Part shown: positions 16,713-23,864 of the stretch, in pieces | How the letters are laid out: every line of letters starts with the position of its first letter | Numbering within the stretch: position 1 is the stretch's first letter | Source of the DNA: Oryzibacter oryziterrae | GTDB lineage: Bacteria > Pseudomonadota > Alphaproteobacteria > Rhizobiales > Pleomorphomonadaceae | Direction of reading: 5' to 3' | Assembly (NCBI RefSeq): GCF_021864535.1 | Contig: NZ_JAKJIC010000027.1 | Location: 1 to 44,048 of the forward strand | DNA length: 44,048 bases | The notes under the pieces: generated by a model | The model's database searches: none | What the model was told of the DNA's origin: nothing | What the model saw: the letters and a program-made list of their open reading frames with translations, nothing else | Program-made: the position numbers and the translations under genes

Positions 16713-17799
16713 GGGTCAGGACCTTCTGGTTTGCGGTGGAGATCAAGGCATGGCCCGTGTCGGAAAACAGCGAGATCGAACGGGTGTCGAAGCGCAGGCC
16801 CACGGTCTCGCCCACATGCGCCGCCCGGTCCGAACCGATGCGAACCTTGACCTGCCCGAGGGCCGTCTCCAGCGTGACGATCTGCGTGGTGCCCAGATAT
16901 TCCACCGCCAGAATGCGGCCGCGATAGCCGGCATCGTCGGAGAAATGGACGTGCTCTGGCCGCACGCCCAGAGTCAGCGTTCCGTCGCCGCCGCTGATCA
17001 TCTTGGGGATGGCCACCGGCACTCCGGCGAGCGTGACCGAGGTGGCGCCATTGCCGACCATGCCCTCGAAGGGCAGCAGGTTCATGGCCGGCGAGCCGAT
17101 GAAGCGCGCCACGAACAGCGTGGCGGGCCAGTCGTAGATGTCCTGCGGCCGCCCGAACTGCTCGACGACGCCGTGGTTCATCACCACGATCTTGTCGCCC
17201 ATCTGCATGGCCTCGAGCTGGTCGTGCGTCACATAGACGGTCGTGGCGTTCATCCGGTCGTGCAGAGCACGCAGCTCCTGCGCCATGCGCTCGCGGAACT
17301 CCGCGTCGAGCGCACCCAGCGGCTCGTCCATGAGAAAGCAGGCGGGATCGCGCACCACGGCCCGACCGAGCGCCACGCGCTGGCGGTCGCCGCCGGACAA
17401 TCCGCCGACCGGCTTGTCCAGCAAGGCGGTGATGCCCAGGATCTCGGCCACCTCGGCCACCTTGGCGCGCACCTGATCGCGGGGCATGCCCTGGCTGACC
17501 AGCGGATAGGAGATGTTCTTGCGCACGTTCATGTGCGGATAAAGGGCAAACATCTGGAAGACGAAGGCAATGTCGCGCTTGGACGCCGGCTTCTGGCTGA
17601 CCTCGGTACCGTTGATGAAGATCTCCCCGGACGTGGGCAGTTCCAGCCCGGCGATCATGCGCAATGTCGTGGTCTTGCCGCAGCCGGACGGGCCCAGCAG
17701 CATGAAGAACTCGCCGTCTTCAATGGTGAAGCTGGACGACTGGACGGCAGTGAAGGCGCCAAATTCCTTGCGTAGGTTCTTGATGACGATCTGTGCCAT
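16705..17799 (-). CDS. ABC transporter ATP-binding protein (MalK/UgpC type), first copy
   Basis: The 364-residue ATPase has Walker A (GPSGCGKTTTLR), Q-loop (FQMFALYPHMN), signature LSGGDRQRV, Walker B (CFLMDEPLGALD), H-loop (YVTHDQLEA) and a MalK-type C-terminal domain (LGVRPEHVHF). It energises import with the second ATPase. It follows the DUF2160 gene by 3 bases and overlaps the next gene, so translation of the operon is tightly coupled. Confidence 0.9.
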   Translation of the reverse strand: MAQIVIKNLRKEFGAFTAVQSSSFTIEDGEFFMLLGPSGCGKTTTLRMIAGLELPTSGEIFINGTEVSQKPASKRDIAFVFQMFALYPHMNVRKNISYPLVSQGMPRDQVRAKVAEVAEILGITALLDKPVGGLSGGDRQRVALGRAVVRDPACFLMDEPLGALDAEFRERMAQELRALHDRMNATTVYVTHDQLEAMQMGDKIVVMNHGVVEQFGRPQDIYDWPATLFVARFIGSPAMNLLPFEGMVGNGATSVTLAGVPVAIPKMISGGDGTLTLGVRPEHVHFSDDAGYRGRILAVEYLGTTQIVTLETALGQVKVRIGSDRAAHVGETVGLRFDTRSISLFSDTGHALISTANQKVLTHG

Positions 17800-17802
17800 C
17801 GT

Positions 17803-17991
17803 TCACTCCGGAAAGTGGCTGACGATGATGAACAGGACCGTTCCCACCAGCGTCACGAGGAAGGAATAGGTGAACAGCACCAAGGCCAGGGGCTGCATCA
17901 GCATCACCACGCCGGCGGCGATCAGGATGGTGGCCACCATCTCCCAGGGACCGCGGCGCAATCGCATAAGCCCACGGATGAAATTGCTCAT
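17803..17991 (-). CDS. DUF2160-type small membrane protein
   Basis: The 62-residue protein has two hydrophobic segments (about residues 18-34 and 36-58) joined by a short turn. Proteins of this size and position sit in glycerol-type ABC importer operons of rhizobia, between permease and ATPase genes, and are known as DUF2160 or GlpU. The role is unknown; an accessory subunit of the importer is likely. It overlaps the preceding permease gene by four bases (ATGA). Confidence 0.75.
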   Translation of the reverse strand: MSNFIRGLMRLRRGPWEMVATILIAAGVVMLMQPLALVLFTYSFLVTLVGTVLFIIVSHFPE

Positions 17992-18926
17992 TTGCGGACA
18001 GCTCCGAATGTGATGCCGCGCAGCAGGTGTTTGCGGAGCAGGATGGTGAAGACCATGATCGGCAGCAGGAACAGCGTCGCGCCGGCGGCCACGGCCGGCC
18101 AGTCCTTGCCGCCGGCGCCGATGATGGTCGGAATGAACGGCGGGGCGGTCTGCGCGGTGCCCGAGGTCAGCAGCACCGCAAAGGCATATTCGTTCCAGGC
18201 GAAGATCAGGCAGAAGATCGCCGTCGACGCGATGCCGGTGGCGGCCTGCGGCAGCACCACCTTGTAGAAGGCCTGAAAGCGCGTGTAGCCGTCGATCAGG
18301 GCCGCTTCTTCATATTCGATCGGGATTTCGTCGATGAACCCCTTCAGCAGCCACACCGACAGCGACAGGTTCACGGCCGTGTAGAGCAGGATCATGCCGA
18401 GATGCGTGTCGCTCAATCCCAGTTCCCGGTACATCAGGAAGATCGGAATGGCGACGGCGATGGGCGGCATCATCCGCGTGGACAGGATGAAGAACAGCAG
18501 GTCGTCCTTGAGCGGCACCTTGAAGCGGCTGAAGGCATAGGCGGCGATGGTGCCGAGGAACACCGACAGGAAGGTGGAGCCAAAGCCGATGATCACCGAG
18601 TTCATGAAGCGCTCGCCGTAGCGCGAGGGGCCGGTGATGACCATGTCATATTGGCGCACGATCGCGTCATACCAGGTGGTCGGCGGACCGAGGGCGGCCA
18701 GATCTTCCGGCGTCACCCGGCTGCGCGAGGTGAACAGGTTGACATAGCCCTCCAGCGACGGAGTGAACACCACCTTGGGGGGATAGGCGATGGCGTCGGC
18801 GGGCGTCTTGAAGCCGGTGGCGATGATCCAGACCAGCGGCAGCAAGGTCAGCAGCGCGTAACCGACAACCAGAATTCCGGCGATCCACTTCTGGCGGCTT
18901 GAAGGTTCGGTGATCGAGTAACTCAT
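17988..18926 (-). CDS. ABC transporter permease (MalG type)
   Basis: The 312-residue inner-membrane permease has about six transmembrane helices and the EAA coupling motif near EEAALIDGYTRFQAFYKVVL. The frame is open for another 190 codons upstream, but that part is the shadow of the other permease; the ATG at 18924-18926 overlaps that gene's stop as ATGA and gives a normal N-terminus (MSYSITEPSS then TM1). It pairs with the MalF-type permease. Confidence 0.9.
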   Translation of the reverse strand: MSYSITEPSSRQKWIAGILVVGYALLTLLPLVWIIATGFKTPADAIAYPPKVVFTPSLEGYVNLFTSRSRVTPEDLAALGPPTTWYDAIVRQYDMVITGPSRYGERFMNSVIIGFGSTFLSVFLGTIAAYAFSRFKVPLKDDLLFFILSTRMMPPIAVAIPIFLMYRELGLSDTHLGMILLYTAVNLSLSVWLLKGFIDEIPIEYEEAALIDGYTRFQAFYKVVLPQAATGIASTAIFCLIFAWNEYAFAVLLTSGTAQTAPPFIPTIIGAGGKDWPAVAAGATLFLLPIMVFTILLRKHLLRGITFGAVRK

Positions 18927-19870
18927 CTGTCTTTCACCTTGTTGAGCGCCTTCACGTAGATCGAGGCGAGGCCGAAAACGGTCACGAACAGGATCACCGC
19001 ATAGGCGGAGGCAAAGCCGGTCCGCCATTTCTCGAAGGCTTCGCGCTTGAGGTCGATCGACGTCAGCTGCGTGGTGGCACCGGGGCCGCCGCCCGTCAGC
19101 TGCACCACCAGGTCGAACATCTTGAAATTCTCGATGCCGCGGAACAGCACGGCCAGCATCAGGAAGGGCAGGGCCATCGGCAAGGTGATGGTCCAGAACT
19201 GCCGCCATTTGCTGGCGCGATCGCATTCGGCCGCTTCGTAGATGCTGGGCGGAATGGACCTCAGACCCGCCAGACAGATCAGCATCACGAAAGGCGTCCA
19301 CATCCAGGTGTCGACGATGATGATGGCCCAGGGCGCCAGCGAAACCTCGCCGATCATGGAAAAGCTGGCGGGGTCTGCGCCGGTCAGGAAGGCAACGAAG
19401 TAATTGAACAGCCCGATTTGCGGCTGGTACAGGAAGGTCCAGAAATTGCCGACAACCGCCGGCGACAGCATCATCGGCAGCACGATCAGCGTGGTCCACA
19501 GATCGTTGCCGCGGAACTTCTTGTTGATGAGATAGGCGAGCGCAAAGCCGATCAGCACCTGCAGCACAATCGTCCAGATCAGGAAATGCGCCGTGGCCTG
19601 CAAGGACGCCCAGGTGTCCGGATTGGTCAGGATCTTGCGGTAATTTTCGATGCCGACGAACTCGACCGGATTGTTGGGCCGGTTGGTGCGGAAGTTGGTG
19701 AGACTCAGGCGGATCGTCCAGTTCAGCGGAAAGATGTTCACCGCCAGCAGCAGCAATATGGTCGGCGTCACGAACAGCCAGGCGATTGTCCGGTCGGAGA
19801 CGCCCCGCAGCCGGCGTGCAAGGGCTGGAGGTGTCGCTGCCGCGACACGCTGGGCAAGATCATCGTGCAT
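18923..19870 (-). CDS. ABC transporter permease (MalF type)
   Basis: The 315-residue inner-membrane protein has six predicted helices and an EAA motif (EAAECDRASKWRQFWTITLP). It forms the channel with the next gene's product. It lies 105 bases after the binding-protein gene, across a strong stem-loop. Together the proteins make a CUT1-type importer for a sugar, polyol or similar substrate. Confidence 0.9.
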   Translation of the reverse strand: MHDDLAQRVAAATPPALARRLRGVSDRTIAWLFVTPTILLLLAVNIFPLNWTIRLSLTNFRTNRPNNPVEFVGIENYRKILTNPDTWASLQATAHFLIWTIVLQVLIGFALAYLINKKFRGNDLWTTLIVLPMMLSPAVVGNFWTFLYQPQIGLFNYFVAFLTGADPASFSMIGEVSLAPWAIIIVDTWMWTPFVMLICLAGLRSIPPSIYEAAECDRASKWRQFWTITLPMALPFLMLAVLFRGIENFKMFDLVVQLTGGGPGATTQLTSIDLKREAFEKWRTGFASAYAVILFVTVFGLASIYVKALNKVKDR

Positions 19871-19940
19871 GATACAGCTTTCCTGGAGCGACAGATCATC
19901 GGCACCGGAAAGGTCCGGCGCGCATGAGCCTCACGGAAAG

Positions 19941-19968
19941 GCCACCCGCGGCAGGCGCGGCGGGTGGC
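19941..19968 (-). promoter_or_regulatory. Stem-loop between binding-protein and permease genes
   Basis: GCCACCCGC and its perfect complement are separated by 10 bases, 7 bases past the binding-protein stop. No T-run follows. Such hairpins commonly stabilise the upstream message or partly stop transcription, giving more binding protein than permease. Confidence 0.5.
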
Positions 19969-19975
19969 ACGAGGG

Positions 19976-21307
19976 TCAGTATTTGCCTTCTTCCTCGAAG
20001 GTCGCATGCCAATCGGCCACCAGACCGTCGAGGGCTTCCTTGGCCGTGCCGTGGCCGGCCACCACATAGTCATGGAACCACTTCTGCGAGGACTGCAGCA
20101 GCGTTGCGTAGCTGGGTTCGGCCCAGAAATCCTTCACGATCGCCATGGAGTCGAGGAAGGTCTGCGCATAGGGCTGGCTGGTGGCAAAGCCGGGATCTTC
20201 CACCACGGCCCGCAGGGCCGAATAGCCGCCCAGTTTCCACCACTTGGCCTGGACGGACGGCTGGGCGAACCACTTGATGTAGGTCAGCGCCGCGTCCTTG
20301 TTGTCCGAGGCGGCGACAACCGAAATGCCCTGTCCGCCGAGCTGGGCGAACTTGTCGCCGTTGGGACCTGCCGGATTGGCAAAGTAGCCGGTGCGGTCGC
20401 CGCCGACATTGGCGTCGGTGTTGAAGCCGGGCCAGGTGAAGGCGAAGTTCATCTGCAGGGCGACCTGTCCGGACTTGAAGGCGTCGACACCCTCGCCCAT
20501 GTAGCCGTTCGACGATCCGGGCGGCACGCAGCAGTCGTAGAGCGACTTGTAGAACTCGAGCCCCTTGACGGCGTTGTCCGAGTTCACGAAGCCTTCCATA
20601 TCGTAGGGCTTGTCCGGGTTCTCATACTTGAAGCCGTAGCTGTAGAGAACGTCCATCACGCCCATGGTGATGCCTTCCGAGCCGCGCTCGGTGTAAATCG
20701 ACGCGCCGTAGACCTTCTTGCCGTCGATGTCGCGGTTCTGGAAGAACTCGGCAATCTGCTTCAGCTCGTCGAAGGTCTTCGGCACGGCCAGCGCGCGGCC
20801 GTATTTGGCCTTGAACTCGGCCTGCAGTTCCGGACGATTGAACCAGTCCTTGCGATAGGTCCAGCCGACCACGTCGCCGAAGGCGGGCAAGGCCCAGTAG
20901 TTGGGCGTGTTCTTGGGCCATTCGGCATAGCCGACCACCGTCGCCGGAATGAAGTCGTCCATCTTGATGCCATTGGCATCAAAGAAGTCGTTGAGCTTGA
21001 TATACTGGCCGTTTTCCGCAGCGCCGCCGATCCACTGGCTGTCGCCGATCATCAGGTCGCACAATTTGCCGCCCGAATTGAGCTCGTTCAGCATGCGGTC
21101 GGCAAAGCTGGTCCAGGGCACGAATTCGAAATGCATGGTGTTGCCCGACTGGGCTTCATATTCCTTGCTGAGTTCAACCAGCGCATTGGCCGGATCCCAG
21201 GCTGCCCAACACAGCGTCAGGTCCGTCGCCCGTGCCGCACTGGTGCCCATGGCAATGCTTGCCATTGCGGCAAGCATTGCTGGCGTCAACAACTGTTTCG
21301 CGTTCAT
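19976..21307 (-). CDS. ABC transporter substrate-binding protein (family 1)
   Basis: The 443-residue periplasmic protein begins with a signal peptide (MNAKQLLTPAMLAAMASIAM, cleavage probably after SAARA). The mature part has the family 1 layout with LNELNSGGKLCDLMIGDSQW and an aromatic-rich pocket region (YWALPAFGDVVGWTYRKDWF). The ATG at 21305-21307 follows GGGAGGA. It is the first gene of the importer operon and is divergent from lacI with twin operators between. The ligand is not evident; the kinase at the operon end suggests a small ketose or polyol. Confidence 0.88.
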   Translation of the reverse strand: MNAKQLLTPAMLAAMASIAMGTSAARATDLTLCWAAWDPANALVELSKEYEAQSGNTMHFEFVPWTSFADRMLNELNSGGKLCDLMIGDSQWIGGAAENGQYIKLNDFFDANGIKMDDFIPATVVGYAEWPKNTPNYWALPAFGDVVGWTYRKDWFNRPELQAEFKAKYGRALAVPKTFDELKQIAEFFQNRDIDGKKVYGASIYTERGSEGITMGVMDVLYSYGFKYENPDKPYDMEGFVNSDNAVKGLEFYKSLYDCCVPPGSSNGYMGEGVDAFKSGQVALQMNFAFTWPGFNTDANVGGDRTGYFANPAGPNGDKFAQLGGQGISVVAASDNKDAALTYIKWFAQPSVQAKWWKLGGYSALRAVVEDPGFATSQPYAQTFLDSMAIVKDFWAEPSYATLLQSSQKWFHDYVVAGHGTAKEALDGLVADWHATFEEEGKY

Positions 21308-21373
21308 GTGGTTGGTCCTCCCGAATGCAAGGGGCAGCCTCCTCGCCACCACACTTACGGGAAACACCATATG

Positions 21374-21389
21374 TGAGGTACGTGCCTCA
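21374..21389. promoter_or_regulatory. LacI-family operator 1
   Basis: TGAGGTACGTGCCTCA is a 16-bp dyad with one mismatched pair and a central CG, typical of LacI-family operators. It lies 66 bases upstream of the binding-protein start, downstream of its likely -10 box TAAAAT (complement of 21401-21406). Confidence 0.7.
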
Positions 21390-21403
21390 AGGCAAGCAAA
21401 ATT

Positions 21404-21419
21404 TTAGGTACGTACCTCA
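21404..21419. promoter_or_regulatory. LacI-family operator 2
   Basis: TTAGGTACGTACCTCA repeats operator 1 with one mismatched pair. Centres are exactly 30 bp apart, about three helical turns, which favours cooperative binding on one face of DNA. It overlaps the probable -10 box of the importer operon. Confidence 0.7.
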
Positions 21420-21481
21420 AGTCTATTGCGTTCGCCGATTTTTTGAATGAAAAGAACAGTATGAGCAAAGCTGGAGGTCAG

Positions 21482-22504
21482 ATGCGACCGACAACACGGG
21501 ATCTCGCGGCAGAGGCGGGCGTCAGTCTCGCGACGGTGGACAGGGTGCTGAACGATCGGCCCGGCGTGCGCCAGGATACGATCGACAAGGTCAACCAAGC
21601 CATTGAAAAGCTGGGATTCATTCGAAATGTGGTCGCAGCGAACCTGGCGCGCGGGAAAAGCTATCGCTTCCTGTTTCTGCTGCCGCGCACCGGCGACGAA
21701 TTCCTGGCCGGGTTGGTCGCCTGCATCGGCGAGGCCAACCAGATCTTCGCGGCGGAGATGATCCAGGCGGATGTGATGCACATTCACCAGAATGATCCGC
21801 ACCAGATCGCCAACCTGCTCGGCTCGCTCGATCCGCAACAGGTGGACGGGGTCGCGATCATGGCGCCGGAGTCGCCCCAGGTTCGCGACGCCAAGGCCCG
21901 CCTGATCGAGAAGGGCATCGACACCGTCAGCTTCATCGCCGGGCAGATCACCAGCGACCATGACGACTTTGTCGGCATCGACAACCACGCGGCAGGCGCC
22001 ACGGCGGGCCGGCTGATGGGGCGCTTTCTCGGCCGGACGGCGGGCACGATCCTGATCATTGCCGAGACCATGCTCGCACGCGACAGCCTGGAGCGGCGAC
22101 TGGGCTTCGATGAAATCATCAATGCCGATTATCCGCATCTGCGGGTACTGCCGTCCCTGGAAACCTATGGCGATCCGGAGCGCACGGCGCGGATCATCAG
22201 CAACGGCCTCCTCAGCCAGCCGGCCATTGCCGGCGTCTATATCGTCAGTTCCGAGGCGCGCGTTCCCCTCGAGGTGGTCACCGAGGTGTTTGCCAGGGAC
22301 AAGCCGGTGATCATCGCCCATGAGCGCACGCCCTTCACCGAGGCCGCCTTGCGCTCCAATCAGGTTGACGCCCTGATCACCCAGGATCCCGGCCATCTCG
22401 TGCGCAGCGCGATGCGCATCCTGCGCGCCCGCCGCGACCGCCGCGAAATTCTCGCGTCGCAGGAAAAGATCCGCATCGAAGTCCTTATCAAGGAAAACCT
22501 GTAA
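21482..22504 (+). CDS. LacI-family transcriptional regulator
   Basis: The 340-residue regulator has an N-terminal LacI helix-turn-helix (TTRDLAAEAGVSLATVDRVL) and hinge, then a periplasmic-binding-protein-like effector domain. It is divergent from the importer operon, and the two GGTACGTACC-type dyads between them are its likely operators. GGAGG lies only 4 nt before the ATG at 21482; an in-frame ATG at 21461 is the alternative start. The effector is probably the transported compound or its phosphorylated form. Confidence 0.88.
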   Translation: MRPTTRDLAAEAGVSLATVDRVLNDRPGVRQDTIDKVNQAIEKLGFIRNVVAANLARGKSYRFLFLLPRTGDEFLAGLVACIGEANQIFAAEMIQADVMHIHQNDPHQIANLLGSLDPQQVDGVAIMAPESPQVRDAKARLIEKGIDTVSFIAGQITSDHDDFVGIDNHAAGATAGRLMGRFLGRTAGTILIIAETMLARDSLERRLGFDEIINADYPHLRVLPSLETYGDPERTARIISNGLLSQPAIAGVYIVSSEARVPLEVVTEVFARDKPVIIAHERTPFTEAALRSNQVDALITQDPGHLVRSAMRILRARRDRREILASQEKIRIEVLIKENL

Positions 22505-22563
22505 GCGCCTTCGACTGCGACAGACCGGAGGCCTGCGCGCGCCGGTCGGCGCGCCAGGGGGAG

Positions 22564-22606
22564 TGTGACATTCCTAAATTGCCGGACTGGGACATTCCAA
22601 CTTTGC
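22564..22606. mobile_element. Possible IS21-like terminal repeat remnant
   Basis: TGTGACATTCCTAAATTGC (22564-22582) and TGGGACATTCCAACTTTGC (22588-22606) are direct repeats with a 24-bp period and 15 of 19 bases alike. IS21-family ends carry tandem repeats of this TG-GACATT type. No transposase gene is present, so this would be a solo end. The assignment is by recollection of such ends. Confidence 0.4.
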
Positions 22607-22618
22607 GCCTATATTCGT

Positions 22619-22646
22619 ACTTCGCATAATAAGTGTTATGGAATTT
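22619..22646. other. dif-like XerC/XerD site candidate
   Basis: ACTTCGCATAA, 6 bases (TAAGTG), then TTATGGAATTT give an 11-6-11 layout. The left arm matches XerC arms of many dif and plasmid-dif sites (TTCGCATAA), and the right arm keeps TTATG of XerD arms but diverges beyond. A dimer-resolution site is expected on a large circular replicon. It could instead be a recombination site left by a mobile element. Confidence 0.45.
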
Positions 22647-22695
22647 CACAGGGCTAGCTGGACCGAGCTTGACCCTGTCGCCGCGGCGCTGGTCG

Positions 22696-23553
22696 TCAAC
22701 TCTCCAGCACGTCGAGACCGATGTCCAGCACCGGAGCGCTGTGGGTGATCCAGCCGACGGAAATGAGGTCGACGCCGCTTGCGGCGATGGCCGGCGCCGT
22801 GTCGGGCGTCACCCGACCGGAGGCTTCGGCCAGTGCGCGGCCATCGATGCGGCGCACCGCCTCGGCGAGCTGCGCCGGCCCCATGTTGTCGAGCAGCACG
22901 GCGTCGACGCCGGCGGCCAGCGCTTCGTCAAGCTGATCGAGCCGATCCACCTCGCATTCGATCTTCACCATGTGCCCCACATGCGCCTTGGCCCGCGCGA
23001 TCGCTTCAGTCACCGACCCCGCGGCGGCAACGTGATTGTCCTTGATCAGCACGGCATCATCGAGACCGAAACGGTGGTTGGCGCCGCCGCCAGCGCGCAC
23101 GGCGTATTTCTCCAGCGCTCTCAGGCCCGGCGTCGTCTTGCGCGTGCAGACGATGGCCGCCCTGGTGCCCTTGACCGACGCGACGATGGCCGCCGTCACC
23201 GAGGCGATCCCGGAGAGATGGCCAAGAAAGTTGAGCGCCGTCCGCTCGCCGCCGAGCAAGCCGCGCGTCGGGCCGGACAGGCGGGCGATGACGGTGCCGG
23301 GGGCCAGCGCCTCGCCGTCCCTCAGAAGCGGCGTGATCGCGATGACCGGATCGACCAGGCGAAAGGCCATCGCCGCCACCTCAATCCCGGCCAGCACGCC
23401 GACCTGCCGCGATATGAGCGCCAGCTCGCTGACGTGGTCGGCCGGGATCACCGCCGCCGAGGTAACATCCCCCGCCTGCCCGAAATCTTCCATCAGGGCG
23501 GTGCGGACGATGGGTTCATAGAGAAAGGCAGGCAGCGGCGCGAGGGAGGACAT
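22696..23553 (-). CDS. nadC: Nicotinate-nucleotide pyrophosphorylase (carboxylating)
   Basis: NadC converts quinolinate and PRPP to nicotinate mononucleotide, CO2 and pyrophosphate. The 285-residue product has the expected motifs: EDFGQAGDVTSAA near the N-terminus, RKTTPGLRALEKYAVRAGGG, HRFGLDDAVLIKDNH and the C-terminal barrel segments (VDAVLLDNMGP; GVDLISVGWITHSAPVLDI). Length is normal. It is last in the nadA-nadB-nadC order, but a 311-base stretch full of repeats separates it from nadB. No clear ribosome binding site is seen. Confidence 0.93.
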   Translation of the reverse strand: MSSLAPLPAFLYEPIVRTALMEDFGQAGDVTSAAVIPADHVSELALISRQVGVLAGIEVAAMAFRLVDPVIAITPLLRDGEALAPGTVIARLSGPTRGLLGGERTALNFLGHLSGIASVTAAIVASVKGTRAAIVCTRKTTPGLRALEKYAVRAGGGANHRFGLDDAVLIKDNHVAAAGSVTEAIARAKAHVGHMVKIECEVDRLDQLDEALAAGVDAVLLDNMGPAQLAEAVRRIDGRALAEASGRVTPDTAPAIAASGVDLISVGWITHSAPVLDIGLDVLES

Positions 23554-23864
23554 GGGTCAAGGCTTTCGGGTTGAAGTGGTGGGCGTGTTGTTGGGAGGCC
23601 TATTGTCTTTTAATTTCCGTGGCTTACCCCTGCCCCCCGCAGGGGGGGGGATTCAGGGCGGAACCGGCACGCCAGAGCTTGCGCCCAGGGCGATTGGCAC
23701 GCTTTCACACCAAGCGCCCCCTTGCCGGTCGATCACCGCCCTCCCCGCTATCGTCCCCTCCCCCCTTGTGGGGGAGGGACAGGGAGAGGGGTGAACCACA
23801 GACCGGACAAGCAATCGGCTTGCGGGGCTGGGAGAGCTATGGATCGAGCGAAAAACTTTTGTTT
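23554..23864. repeat. Repeat-filled nadB-nadC spacer
   Basis: The spacer has C/G-rich hairpins near 23628-23652 (CCCCCCGCAGGGGGG type) and 23758-23802 (CCTCCCCCCTTGTGGGGGAGG). They resemble the ends of the element at 11654-11796. No gene is seen. The hairpins could reduce transcription from nadB into nadC. Confidence 0.6.

Noticed and set aside
17988-19499. Long permease frame starting at 19499
   Set aside because: The first 191 codons are a shadow of the other permease gene. The real start is at 18926, overlapping the upstream stop.
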